The notes: generated from the letters alone by a model not told the origin. Shown: positions 49,051-60,000, numbered from the stretch's first letter. The stretch is DNA of 60,000 bases from Membranipora membranacea (GCA_914767715.1 OU612071.1:11331493-11391492), one strand, 5' to 3'. Program-made: numbers and translations.

Positions 49051-49714
49051 CTGTAGTGGCATCTAGAATGCTGATCTTTATCTTCTTCTTGTCTCGTGAG
49101 GCCACCAGCACGTATTGATTGTTGTAGCAGGTCACTCCTATTGGTTGGGCTACATCAGACCAGGGCTCAGATGACGTCCATATAACATCACCTGTTGTGA
49201 TGCCGATCTTGTGCACTTTCTTTGTCATAAGGTCACTTAGGATGAGGTTGTCACGGTCAGCAGAGGCGATACAAAACCAGTCTGGTGACAGATGAGGACA
49301 GGGGAGAAGCCGGTCTGGCGAGCCATCTTTATAGTAAATCTTTAGTTCTGTGTTACCTTTTCTTCGGCCTACGATAATTATTTTCTCTCCTATAACTGCT
49401 AGGTTATTGCCCCAGAAGGCGATAGGCATATTACTATATGTCCAACACACTTTCTGTTCCCCGGTAGATAATAGATGCGCACGGACATTTGGGTAGTTCC
49501 CTTCGGTAACAGTATAAAGCTGATCGCCACAAACTGACATCCCTCTTAGATTGTTATTTAATCTGATGAAAAGTGTAACCTCGTAATCAGGAGTTATCCT
49601 CACTATTGATCTGTTGTTCAGTCCGACGAGAAGCTGATCCTTGTAATTACATATTATTATTGGGAGCCCATCAAGCTCCATCTCATGCAGCGGATTGATA
49701 GAAGACGGTGGCGG
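49051..49714 (-). CDS. Beta-propeller (NHL/TRIM-type) exon
   Basis: The exon starts PPPSSINPLHEMELDG. About five blade-like units alternate hydrophobic strands with turns (CGDQLYTVTEGN, NNLAVIGEKIIIVGRR, DRDNLILSDL, GVTCYNNQYVLVAS, KIKISILDATTG). It resembles the NHL-type propellers found C-terminal in TRIM proteins. Blade count and fold are inferred from the repeat spacing, not proven. The last unit ends at a splice donor, so a closing blade may be missing. Confidence 0.75.
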
Positions 49715-51647
49715 CTGAAAAAAAAATTATAACATGTCAAAAATGATATTAGGATTATATACCAGGTCGTGCAGGCTGCACCATAACGTTACACATATTG
49801 GGGCTCACGAATAAATATTATTATTATTATAATTATTCAATTGGTTTTGCTGCAGTGTAATTTTAGGTATCAACCATTATACAGTTCTATTCTGCAGGTA
49901 GAGCAACACAAAAAGCTGTCCAAACAAAGTTTGATGAATGAATACAACCAATGAACTCCCTGTCCTCTCTTGGGGAGAGGGAGTTCATTGATACACCAAT
50001 AAAGATCTACGTTACTCAGATTAATGGCAGTACACTCACCACCGGAGGTGTTTTACCAGGGAAAACCAGTCTCTTCATAAGAGTTGTTCTCATTTCAGGT
50101 ACAAATTTGTCTCCAAATTCTCTACTGATTTTTGTAGCAGCTCTTAAATGCATCTCGCATATGTCTGTTTTACTGTTAGACCGTTTAAACTCCGCTGCCA
50201 GGGCACCGGTGTATACTCTACGCTTCGCGAACTTTCCTCTTATCGCTGCCATAAGCAGCACAGAGTGGGGTCGGTTCAGGATAAGATGTGTGTTTTCTTC
50301 TGCTGTTGTTTTTAGAGCCATGTCACAGTCTATGGGCGGCGGATTCTTCGTATCATCATGCTGACACGCTTGCACCACCACTACCTAGAAGAAAGTATAC
50401 GATATAACTGGTGGTTGTTGTGAGTTAAAGTATAAGATATAACTGGTGGTTGTTGTGAGTTAAAGTATACGATATAACTGGTGGTTGTTGTGAGTTAAAG
50501 TATACGATATAACTGGTGGTTGTTGTGAGTTAAAGTATACGATATAACTGGTGGTTGTTGTGAGTTAAAGTATACGATATAACTGGTGGTTGTTGTGAGT
50601 TAAAGTATACGATATAACTGGTGGTTGTTGTGAGTTAAAGTATACGATATAACTGGTGGTTGTTGTGAGTTAAAGTATACGATATAACTGGTGGTTGTTG
50701 TGAGTTAAAGTATACGATATAACTGGTGGTTGTTGTGAGTTAAAGTATACGATATAACTGGTGGTTGTTGTGAGTTAAAGTATACGATATAACTGGTGGT
50801 TGTTGTGAGTTAAAGTATACGATATAACTGGTGGTTGTTGTGAGTTAAAGTATACGATATAACTGGTGGTTGTTGTGAGTTAAAGTATACGATATAACTG
50901 GTGGTTGTTGTGAGTTAAAGTATACGATATAACTGGTGGTTGTTGTGAGTTAAAGTATACGATATAACTGGTGGTTGTTGTGAGTTAAAGTATACGATAT
51001 AACTGGTGGTTGTTGTGAGTTAAAGTATACGATATAACTGGTGGTTGTTGTGAGTTAAAGTATACGATATAACTGGTGGTTGTTGTGAGTTAAAGTATAC
51101 GATATAACTGGTGGTTGTTGTGAGTTAAAGTATACGATATAACTGGTGGTTGTTGTGAGTTAAAGTATACGATATAACTGGTGGTTGTTGTGAGTTAAAG
51201 TATACGATATAACTGGTGGTTGTTGTGAGTTAAAGTATACGATATAACTGGTGGTTGTTGTGAGTTAAAGTATACGATATAACTGGTGGTTGTTGTGAGT
51301 TAAAGTATACGATATAACTGGTGGTTGTTGTGAGTTAAAAAGGTTACAGCGCTTCTTTCATGGATGTTCACTTATATCACTAATGCTTTGATTTAAAATG
51401 AGAGAAAAATTTCCTAATTAGAACCCTCATATTGAGGGAGTTGTGGGCAATCATATGGCGTTGGGTATCACTATCAAAATTTCCAAATTGAAACTTGTTT
51501 GCGTTGTAAATTTAGGTAAGCAGAATAACCAAAAGGAATACTGTGAGCTATTAATACATTTTTCAAGGTTTCAGATAGAAACATACTGTATAATATATTC
51601 TAACACTGCACTTAGCCAGAAAGTAGATAAACCTTGGCGTGTGATAT

Positions 51648-51678
<31 letters not shown>

Positions 51679-52040
51679 GTACTTACAAGTGGTATGGCGC
51701 CAAGTTTATTTTCCTTCAGTCTTCTATCGAACTCGAAGAGCAAATCATTAATGTTCATACCTCCATCATGTGCTCTTAGTTTCCCTGCAGAACCATGTGA
51801 CATCATACAAACAAAGAGAAGCGTGCAACAAGAGATTGACTCCAGCGCACTTTTGATAACATTTACTAAATCGACTTTTGATGACCATTCCCAACGAATG
51901 ACCTTAAATCCTGCCTCTTCTAACCCGTCCTGCATGTCATCCGCCTCCTCTTCAGCTCCTTCACGTCCATGTGGGTTGTAGATAACCAGACCAATAGGGT
52001 TAGAACCACATCTATACACTTCAGGCTCGTCTTCCTCCAT
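49051..52040 (-). CDS. Caspase-like protease fused to a beta-propeller-like domain (3' end unresolved)
   Basis: Three minus-strand exons: 51687-52040, 50040-50384 and 49051-49714 (1363 nt, about 454 residues), phases 0, 0 and 1. The start chosen is the ATG at 52040, beginning MEEDEPEVYRCG. Residues 1-118 are a caspase p20 half: the fold start GLVIYNPHGREG, then EADDMQDGLEEAGF and the catalytic-histidine motif MMSHGSAG. Exon 2 opens VVVVQACQHDD, the catalytic-cysteine motif, and continues as a p10-like segment ending TTLMKRLVF. Exon 3 encodes about 221 residues of repeated beta-strand units (DQLLVGLNNRSIVRITPDYE, VTCYNNQYVLVASRD). Both catalytic residues are kept, so an active cysteine protease is plausible. 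No death domain is seen upstream. The propeller would supply a binding platform; that role is inferred. At the 3' end either the GTGAGT donor at 49050 is used and further exons were missed, or translation reads on 20 codons to a TAG at 48991-48989. Confidence 0.85.
50040..50384 (-). CDS. Caspase active-site cysteine and p10-type exon
   Basis: 115 codons. QACQ replaces the usual QACRG. The DTKNPPPIDCD stretch gives candidate inter-subunit cleavage sites. The p10 pocket signature (SWRD..GSWF in canonical caspases) reads AKRRVYTGALAAEF, so specificity may differ. The exon ends TPPV at a GTGAGT donor. On the minus strand its acceptor lies only about 10 bp from the end of the 35-bp array. Confidence 0.85.
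50394..51338. repeat. 35-bp minisatellite, about 27 near-identical copies
   Basis: The unit begins AGTATACGATATAACTGG and continues TGGTTGTTGTGAGTTAA; the period was measured as 35 from successive GATATAACTG positions. Only one copy near the left end differs visibly (AAGAT for ACGAT). It fills most of caspase intron 1 (50385-51686). Confidence 0.98.
51687..52040 (-). CDS. Caspase p20-type exon with catalytic histidine
   Basis: 118 codons ending GAIPL at a GTAAGT donor. The NPHGREG segment preserves the arginine that in caspases binds the substrate P1 aspartate. MMSHGSAG matches the family's LSHG-x2-G. NINDLLFEFD matches the helix before the QAC strand. Confidence 0.88.
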
Positions 52041-52912
52041 TGCAGCTATTGAAAAACTCTGTAGAATTACAAATACAATTTCATTCTATTATGGCATCTT
52101 TTTGTTCTGACATGATATTTACACTCTTGCAATGGATGACATCACGTATCATCATCTAATAGAATGTAGGCACGTTAGCTTGAAAAAAGTGGTCATTTAA
52201 CGACCCTTATAGAATGATCATTAGACTTCGGTCTCAGGGCTTTCAAGTAGCCTAGGCAGGCTGTCTGGGGTGGTACCCAGGCTAGCCTTCAACATATTCT
52301 TGGCCTGAGCCCAGTGTGTATCAACCGACATGATTGCAAGCCACAGGCACCAACACAGAATGACCACAGTTAAGAACTTAAGGGACTCAGACTTTGGTGT
52401 CCACATCAGAAGTGGCATTCAAATGTCAACTCAGTATCTCAATACAGGCAAATTATCACAGTAGTCATCCAGTCCAGGATTGTTCAGGCCTTGGGCAGGG
52501 ATTAGGATAGCACAGACAAGCTTGTGCAAATCATAAGCTTAGCATTGAGCTAGAAATCGGGCAAACTAAAGATCTACACTGCTTTGCAAGCAAAGGGCAG
52601 GATATAAAATCCATGTAGTACTGCTGCACCATGTGCGCTACGACCAGAACACCAACCAGCACAAACAGTACAGTGGTGGTTTACTTACCTGCACATTAAG
52701 GGCCTGGTATCCACCAAGGAGTATTCCTCCTTGGTATCCACCTTCTGAATCCTAGATTTAGTTCCAAGAAACAGCTCACAGAAGAAAAGGTTGCTGAATT
52801 ATTATAAAGGCATATTGTATAAGTAAGCATTAGCTGCGGCCAGGGATGTAAAGATTGTTACAAATTGCAACCATATATCTGGGTTGGTCCCTCTCCTGTC
52901 CCTTCCAATCTA

Positions 52913-53030
52913 GAACAAGTATGTTCCCTCTGTGGTGGCATAGGGATATTGCAAATATTTGGTATCGAGGCGCCTCGATACCAAACATATGAAATATCCA
53001 ACTGCCACCAAAGAGGGAACATACTTGTTC
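52913..53030. repeat. Palindrome with about 58-bp arms
   Basis: GAACAAGTATGTTCCCTCTG ... GGATATT..ATTTGGTATCGAGG is followed at once by CCTCGATACCAAA..ATATCC ... AGAGGGAACATACTTGTTC. Almost no loop. Confidence 0.9.
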
Positions 53031-54134
53031 TACTTCAAATCTATGCTTGAATTTCTGATATAATGTACATAACATGAGCCAGTAATTCAAATATTGTAAG
53101 CCCAGCTGGTCCAGACGGAGGATTAGCAGTATAGGCTCAGCGGACAGGAGGAGTCATGAGCAGCAAAGTCGGCTACTGATCCTCGCAATCCTGCAGTACT
53201 GAACTCTGAGTTGCTCCCAACTACCACCACATTTCAGCGGTAGAGGGAGTCCACCCAGTGGAAACGAGGAAGAAAATGCACACATATTGTTCAGTGGGTG
53301 GGGGCGGGGGACAAAGTACTAGTCAAAACAGGCTAACACACATAGTGACAGTAGCATCCACTGAAGAAAGGATGTAGCGAGCCCACTGTCAAGAACCTGA
53401 AAGTTGAGTTGTACAATTTAAATAACATTACTTACTCACACCAACCTTGCATAAAACATGAATTTATAGGAGGGTATAACATGGATATATCAATCCTTAG
53501 TACTATCATAAATAGGAGCCAGAATTTATTCCCAGTGTTTTTGCTAGCAGCAAGGCAGGAGTTGACTGCTTGCTTGTTGATTACAGGACGGAAGGCTCAA
53601 CTATCTTGACAAAGCTTGTCAAGACAGGCTAGCTTACAGCAGGGGGAATTCTCCCTGCTTACAGGGCACTGTGCATTTCACAGCTTATCTCTTTAATCAC
53701 TTCTACTCACAAGTTTTAAAGATGATTGTGTTGATATAGAAGGCAGGATTTTGGTGTATTTATTGAAATGCTTGTATTCTAAAGCACCCCACACTCAGCT
53801 CTGTTAACTTTTTGTTCAACATCCTGTACTTTTAGATGATTACTTTGGGGAATTCCCTTAGCATTGAACTAGTACTGATAAGCTGTACAGGTAGGCTGTC
53901 ATTGATGACGTCTCTCTCAATATAAAATGTTTAAATGCAGATCTGAGGCTACAACATGTGTTTTGTAGGCTAAAATCTCAAACTCGGGATTTCTAAGAAT
54001 GCCAAAGAGGAAAACTCCAAACAGATGAGGCAATATTTTTTATTCCTGCTGTAACCAGGAAGCAGGTATATAATTTAATGTCATTATGTTCTAACTGAAG
54101 CTAGGGGTTTAAGGATAACTTTTTTCAATCAACT

Positions 54135-54715
54135 GGTTACAATCAAAAGAATATGGTCACCTTAAATCACTATTACGAATATCAAACTTGATCGAGAAAG
54201 ATCCGTCTCAATACAAAGCTGCCAGTGGAATGTACACCTACTAGCCGTCAGCCTTTTGAGGTGACTGTAATCTACCTAGACATAATAATTAACCTAGATA
54301 AGACACTATATGGAGCATTAGCATTGATGCACTGAGGCACTTAATTTTGGGCGAACGTAAGGACATTGGAAGTTGTAGACCCAATAATGCTATCACTGAT
54401 TTACTGTCAAAAATCCAGGTTTTTTGTTGATAACTCGATCAATTTTGATCGGATTTTGAGATTGATCAATGATAGCATCATTGCTTCTATACCTTCCAAT
54501 GTATTTACGTCGCCCACAATCAAGTGCCTCACTTCAGCTGTATAAGCACTTCAGCTGTATATGGTGTGCTGTCTAGGTTTATTATTAAGTCTATGGTAGT
54601 CTAGCTGTCTTCACAAGTATACATGTTGCATGGTAAACAACCATGTGTAGAATCCATTTCCCGATCTCGCCTTCTTTTTGTTTTTCTTTTTGTTGTAGCG
54701 TCCTACTTTCTGTTT
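54135..54715 (+). repeat. Dispersed repeat shared with 26240-26560, copy 2, interrupted
   Basis: Same landmarks as copy 1, but interrupted by an inverted-repeat element at about 54293-54590. Confidence 0.75.
54293..54590. mobile_element. Inverted-repeat element nested in a dispersed repeat
   Basis: GAGGCACTTAATTTTGGGCG ... ACATTGGAAG ... AATGCTATCA at left pairs with GATAGCATCATT ... CCTTCCAATGT ... CAAGTGCCTC at right. Outer ends are GACACTATATGGAG and CTATATGGTGTGCTGTC. Confidence 0.8.
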
Positions 54716-54739
54716 TTTTGTTTCCTGTCTTCTTAAATA

Positions 54740-54830
54740 TCTGGTCACGCCGGCGTAACCAGGGGAAGGGAGCAACAGGAATGCAGGCAATTGGATCAAA
54801 CTTGTTCTAAGTATAACTTGGCAATTGCAA
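54740..54830. mobile_element. End of a 21575-23190-type element
   Basis: GGTCACGCCGGCG, GAATGCAGGCAATTGGATCA and AACTTGTTCTA match the terminal arms of that element. The other end was not located. Confidence 0.6.
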
Positions 54831-55639
54831 CTGATATTGCTTCTCTGCAGTTTTTCCATCCTCTCATCTGTAAGACTGAGAAGCTGCAGAGAAGTTTCTA
54901 TTTCCAATATACTTATTGCTAGCGAATATTTCTGTCTTACTTTTTGAGATAAGTTTTTGTCTCTTTTTCATGTAGAGCTCCAGTCTAATTTTTCTTTTCA
55001 ATTTATTTCTATATTGCAACACATATTATTTCCACTCCAGGGCATCAAATTTTCTGATATATGGAGGAAAAAATAAATCACATCCTATCTGTACAGAAAC
55101 AATATTGCTAACGATAGTCAGTGGTTTTTGAGTGTCATACATACATTTAAAATTGCATTTGTTTTCATCGAATTGAGTTTTATTTTCTTGATTTTATTTC
55201 AATTGGTTTTTTGTTTGGTTTCCTTTGCACATCAGGGAGAACATCTTCAGATGATGGTTGATGCAATAAAAATGTATATATCTGTATCTACAAACAATCA
55301 TGAGAGCTTTCTTTCTAAAACCTGCTGGCCTGTTTTCACCGTCCCTCTGTTGTTGTTGCTGCATGCAGTTAATAAAAATTTTAAATGTTTATCGTTTATA
55401 TGCAAAAATTTGTTTGGCCACAATAATGGTTATTGGGACAGCATGTTTGACGTTATGCAAAGGTGGCGAAAAAATAAGCTGTATTCGAGAGTCTAATGCC
55501 ATTGCAATATGCAAGCTAATTTGTTGAAAGTCAATGTGTATGAGATTTGAAGAGTACTCTAGGAGAAAATCATAATTAATTTTGTTTCGAGTCTATGACC
55601 TGTTCTGAATTAATGATTGAAATTTCACATACCTTCACG

Positions 55640-55930
55640 GCTTCACAAAAAATATGCATTGTATGGCATGACGTAAAAAGTCAATTTGGACTAGTCATAT
55701 ATCAAAGAAAATAAAATTTTACGATGAACGCAATCTCTAGTAAAAATTCCACCTGTTATGAAATTTCTTGCAATTAATTTGACTCCTCCTTCTGCATTGA
55801 CGAAAACAGCGTTTTCTGCCTCATTTCCTCCCTAAAATGACACAACGACATTCGAATCAAGTTTTTGTTCAGGTATTCATTTTCAGTAGCTTGGCAGCTT
55901 TCCAACAGTATGTGATATGTTGATATAAGG
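55640..55930. repeat. Diverged relative of the 37761-38242 element
   Basis: Shared landmarks are GACGTAAAAAGTCAATTTGG, AACAGCGTTTTCTGCCTCAT and GGCAGCTTTCCAAC. The terminal repeats are not preserved. Confidence 0.6.
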
Positions 55931-56640
55931 ATCGGTCTTTGAGATTACCTTAAGCTGGTTGACTGAATTGAATGAAAAGACACTGTATGTATCATAGGTG
56001 CATTGTTTGAGATTATATAGGATTTACCTTTGCATCAAAACAGTGGATGGGCTCTGTCTGTTATCAAATTGATTGATATTGATTTGTAGAGTCCCAGGAC
56101 GTGCCAGGATGTAAATCGCCGATATCTAAATGCCAGGTACTGTAGGTCAAAGGTCGACATCTAGATGGACATGCTTGGAGCCTGAGCGGTCACTTCAGCA
56201 GCAGTTTTACAAAAAGTCAAGTCTGCTAATTAGAGAAAGTCTCAAGTCTCTCTATTTTATTTTCTCATTAGACAAAATAAAAACAGCTATGCCTCTTTTT
56301 GCAGGCAAAATGTGTGTACAATTAAGTTTTCAAAGATATATAAATTGGAGAATAGTTAAGTCCCTTTTGGATACACAGAGAAAGTCTCAAAAGGCTAAAT
56401 GATCAATTGATGTTTAATCAAAACACAAGATGTTGTAAAATATCCAGCATTGCCAAAAAAACTGTCAATGATTAGCAAAAGTCCAACTCATCTGCCGGGT
56501 AAAACTATATTTAATGGGCATGAATAATTATAGTATGCAATAGAGGAAATTGCTTTATGATATGTTGATAGTTATAATAATTGACGATAATGAATGTGTA
56601 CTCTTCGCTATAGCCTTTATCCGCTGTAAGTTTGCAGAGA

Positions 56641-56710
56641 GAAGGAGCGCTTTCTGGTTTTGTTCGCTGAGGGACCAGTGCTCTTACCAACTGGGCCACC
56701 TCTTACTCCT
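56641..56710 (-). mobile_element. tRNA-derived SINE head, eroded
   Basis: The minus strand reads AGGAGTAAGAGGTGGCCCAG then TTGGTAAGAGCACTGG, matching the head of family 1. The B-box region is lost. Confidence 0.6.
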
Positions 56711-58376
56711 ATGTCCCAGTTTTAAAACAAAAATTATTCCTCATTTTTGCAGAGGAATAAGCAATTAACTTGTTTTTGGTGAAGAATTACCTCCACGAGA
56801 AGAGACGATTCTTATGTATGATACACACCACTACATGCGACTATATTAAACCGTTACAAATGTTCTAAACCAACATGCTTGTGTTTCGAAATTGAGTGCA
56901 AGGTAATCCTAGATACAAAATTTCAGCTGCTTATAAAAAGTTTATGGGAGTTGTCCCCCGGTCGCGGAGCCTCAGCAATGATTTCAATATACACCCTATA
57001 ATGGACAATACGTTTAGTTCACTGATCATATCATGTTTTAACATGGTTCTAGGTTGTGTGGAACAAATTCGAGACTCAAATTATTAGGAAGTGTTGTTTA
57101 TTAGGCAGGTACAGCACTAGGCATACATAATATGTCAGTACCAAGAAAAGGTTTTCCAGTGATACTGCAGTCAGGTTCCACAGATCCCAGATGGTACAAA
57201 TGGATGTAAGTGTACTTCTCGGCCTATGGGCTTAGATCAAAGTGTCACTGCCAATGGCTGATTAGTGCCTATTTCAGTTTCTGGCAGCTTGCTGCGCAGT
57301 CACATTTAGGAAGTCCATCATGCCCTCACCTCTAGGATGCGTTCTAGTTTTCTAGGGTGTATCACACTCTCAGTATGAGGACCTCGGGCAACTTGCGTCC
57401 CTCTTTAGGGGCAGCCCACCCTCTGGTTTTTCATAAACAGGTGGATGTAAATGTACCAAATGACCGCCAGAGTACAGAACCATAACCATAATACACACAT
57501 CTACACTAATAATCCATTACCTTCCGCTTTATGATTACCTAAATTCAGTTGCAGTTAATGACAGGTGTTCTGAGCCTGAGGTGTTTGTTTCAATTTAGTG
57601 AACTTTGTGTCACTGGCTACGATTTATTGGTGTTACTGAACCGCCTTGAAACTGTAATAAAAGAGGTGAATAATCAGGTGCAGGTAAAGATGTTAAAAAA
57701 GTGCCTCAATATTAGCCGTCGTAATCTATTTAACTACTTTAATCTAATATTTACTCAAACTAATCTCAATCAATTAATTACTCAATTAGAAGTTAATCAA
57801 GAAAATAAAGTAATAAAGCTTACCATTGAAGTTCCCTAATCTTATTCAAATTTACCTTTGCCCAGAAATTAATAAACATTTTAATGAACTCGGAGCATTT
57901 AAAATTACATTTACAACATGAATCATCGCAGAGCTCCAGAGGGCAACTAAGGTATGATGTCCACAGTGTCACATACACAGTGCATCTAATTGGGCACAAT
58001 AGCTACAAAGCCCCAAACGCACCAAAGCCATACAATGACAGCCCAATTAGCATGCACACCCAGCGATTGGCAGGACAAATCCAGCAGCTCAACGCAGCTA
58101 CAACAGGCATCATCAAAAAAACCTCGACCCTTCCTTAATTCATCACTGCGCTTTCCGGAAGAAGCCTTTTTTTTATAAACACACCAAAATATGTCAATAC
58201 CTGCTTCCTTTGTTTCTTCATTTCTTTTCAAACATATGGTCTTATTTGCTTCTTGCATTGATCGGTGAAAATTGAACATATTATAATACCTAACACAGAA
58301 TATATATCCATCAAGAGTTTTCATTTAGAACTGGGCGGGTCTAAACGAGTTATTGGCAGAAACTTTTTTTGAACAG

Positions 58377-58426
58377 CTGTGGGGAACGAATAACAACAAC
58401 AACTTGTTGTTATTCGTTCCCCACAG
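58377..58426. repeat. Perfect 23-bp-arm palindrome
   Basis: CTGTGGGGAACGAATAACAA is mirrored by TTGTTATTCGTTCCCCACAG around a CAACAACTTG centre. It abuts the half copy of the 21088-21454 element. Confidence 0.92.
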
Positions 58427-58427
58427 A

Positions 58428-58556
58428 TACCTCATAGATGAGAAGGGGAGGGGGGACAATTCTAATACTGTATATGATTTTTACCCTGAAGTCCAATTAA
58501 TCTTTTCATTGTAAAAATATTTCGTAAATTCTGCAGAACTAGCTGCAAGGCTGCGC
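58428..58556. mobile_element. Half copy of the 21088-21454 foldback
   Basis: ATACCTCATAGATGAGAAGG, GGACAATTCTAATACTGTAT and TTCTGCAGAACTAGCTGCAA match the right arm of that element. The opposite arm is replaced by an unrelated palindrome. Confidence 0.75.
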
Positions 58557-59481
58557 ATTGCTTTGGCCTTTGAGGATTTTCCTATTTGCAAAAGCTGGAA
58601 ATTGCATCAAGAGATATGCAAGCCACGGTAGGTATAGGAGAGGAAACAGGTTGTTCACTAATGATATCATGCTGTGTTAAAAAAATAGCATTATAATCAA
58701 GGATTTTTCAATTTTTCAGAGACAGATCGAAATATATGAATCAAGAGACATCAGACAAGCAAGCGAAGCTGGGTGTAGGGAAAGAACCAGGATGTCCACT
58801 ATTACTCTTTTAATAGATAATATGACATCGTATTGTATATAAAATAAAAATGGAATGATAGATGAGGATTCATTCTCGATGCTATAAGATGATGTCATGT
58901 TGTTTATTCAATAAATATGGAATATTAGTTGAGGATGTCCTATCTTTTAATAAGCTAGGGGATCAGGGCATTAACATTGATAGTTTGAAAACTAAAATCG
59001 GAAAATCTCCGAAAGTGGGAATATTAGGTCATTTCCATTATACTTCCTCTTTACAGTATCTCTTTTTTAATCAATGCATGATGATTTTAATGAGCATAGA
59101 CATAATAACTCATAAGGGATATCAACATAAAGGAGGTCATAAGAAGAATCTCATGCATATAATCATAATAAATCATAATTAATAAAACAAATCGTTTCAA
59201 AGGATTTCCGGACTGAAAGCTAAAATGTTTAAAAGCTGGGGAAGATTTGGAGAGGACACACATCTCTGTGTAGTCAGTCAGCAACACAGCAGCACAGCAG
59301 AGACTCTGATAAGCTAGTAAGTAGGTTTCTTGGTGACCAATAGACATTAAACAAATCATTGAGCATGTATGTTCAATGAAGTAAACAGTGAAATTGCCTC
59401 CCCAGCATAACATGAACTTGCCGACCAGATCAGAGCCAACATAATTGCTAATCATGGGACACATGCAGCAACCAAACAAAA

Positions 59482-60000
59482 TAGATCACCTGCTCACAGA
59501 AACAAGAGACGAGCAGGAGGACCAAAACCAGCAACAAAGCAAGATAGATCACCAGCTAACAGAAACAAGAGACAAGAATCAGGACCAAAACCAGCACCCA
59601 AGCAAGATAGATCACCTGCACACAGAAACAAGAGGCGAAAATCAGGACCAAAACCAGCACCCAAGCAAGATAGATCACCAGCTAACAGAAACAAGAGACA
59701 AGCATCAGGACCAAAAAAAGCACCCAAGCAAGATAGATCACAAGCTAACAGAAACAAGAGAAGAGCAGCAGGAACAAAACCAGCATCCAAGCAAGATAGA
59801 TCACCAGCTCACAGAAACAAGAGAAGAGCAGCAGGAACAAAAAAAGCACCCAAGCAAAATAGATCACCAGCTCACAGAAACAAGAGAAGAGCAGCAGGAA
59901 CAAAACCAGCACCCAAGCAAGATAGATCACCTGCTAACAGAAACAAGAGACGAGCATCAGGAACAAAACAAGCACCCAAACAAGATAGATCACCAGCTCA
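59482..60000 (+). repeat. 63-bp tandem array at window edge, open in frame
   Basis: At least eight units with period 63 measured from GATAGATC positions. Substitutions are many but no indels. On the plus strand the frame is open from about 59413 to the edge and encodes a basic 21-residue repeat (KQDRSPANRNKR..SGPKPAP). The minus strand is open too. It could be the repeat exon of a Lys/Arg/Pro-rich protein continuing to the right, or non-coding satellite; no start codon or clear acceptor was found. Confidence 0.85.

Larger units (their letters stand above)
52041..59480. other. Repeat-rich stretch without a supported gene
   Basis: Upstream of the caspase start and up to the right-edge array I find no exon chain with recognisable protein similarity. 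The stretch holds several inverted-repeat elements, an eroded SINE and AT-rich sequence. Open frames such as 57549-57839 exist but have no recognisable motif. The caspase promoter, and possibly a non-coding first exon, should lie near 52050-52700. Confidence 0.5.

Noticed and set aside
50394-51338. CRISPR array
   Set aside because: The repeats are contiguous with no spacers and the context is an animal intron, so it is a minisatellite.
52221-52418. Small minus-strand membrane protein (65 codons) upstream of the caspase gene
   Set aside because: One hydrophobic stretch only, in repeat-like sequence; no splice or similarity support.
57549-57839. 96-codon plus-strand frame (NRLETVIKEVNNQVQV..)
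   Set aside because: AT-rich, no recognisable domain, no neighbouring exons.

Overview
The window is animal (metazoan) nuclear DNA. It is AT-rich, the genes are broken by many GT-AG introns, and the introns and intergenic DNA are packed with small inverted-repeat transposons, tRNA-derived SINEs and minisatellites. The gene families (LRSAM1, GTPBP3, TSP1/cadherin ectodomains, a caspase) are animal. The density of foldback elements and the odd domain combinations would suit a sponge or another early-branching marine invertebrate, but no species can be named from the sequence.

Four protein-coding genes can be reconstructed exon by exon. (1) 432-5264, minus strand: the 5' half of an LRSAM1-type leucine-rich-repeat E3 ligase gene, running off the left edge. 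(2) 8350-15170, plus strand: a complete eight-exon GTPBP3 (MnmE) gene for the mitochondrial tRNA-modification GTPase, 599 residues, from a presequence-like N-terminus to the C-terminal CIGK motif. Genes 1 and 2 are divergent across about 3 kb. (3) 16331-45150, plus strand: a 21-exon gene whose splice phases all join without a break into a 1386-residue single-pass membrane protein. Its order is signal peptide, Ly6/uPAR-like (LU) domain, an unrecognised N-glycosylation-rich module, eight TSP1 repeats, about five cadherin repeats, a membrane-adjacent module, a transmembrane helix and a tail of about 19 residues. (4) 49051-52040, minus strand: a caspase-like protease domain with both catalytic motifs (SHG, QAC) fused in frame to a C-terminal beta-propeller-like region; its 3' end is unresolved. 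Genes 3 and 4 converge tail to tail.

The rest is repeat-derived. The 9-kb intron of gene 3 (18667-27653) holds stacked and nested elements: a 1-kb foldback containing a SINE and a MITE, a hAT-like element with an exact 8-bp target duplication inside a larger inverted-repeat element, a MULE-like element with an exact 9-bp duplication, and a decayed LINE reverse transcriptase. The cadherin introns carry repeated copies of one foldback family and a 17-bp minisatellite. A 35-bp array of about 27 copies lies directly against the catalytic-cysteine exon of the caspase gene. The right 8 kb (52041-60000) has no gene I can support, only repeats, and ends in a 63-bp tandem array that stays open in frame to the window edge.

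The points most worth attention are the LU-TSP1-cadherin receptor, the caspase/propeller fusion, and a GTPBP3 minisatellite whose unit duplicates a 3' splice site together with the first codons of the next exon.
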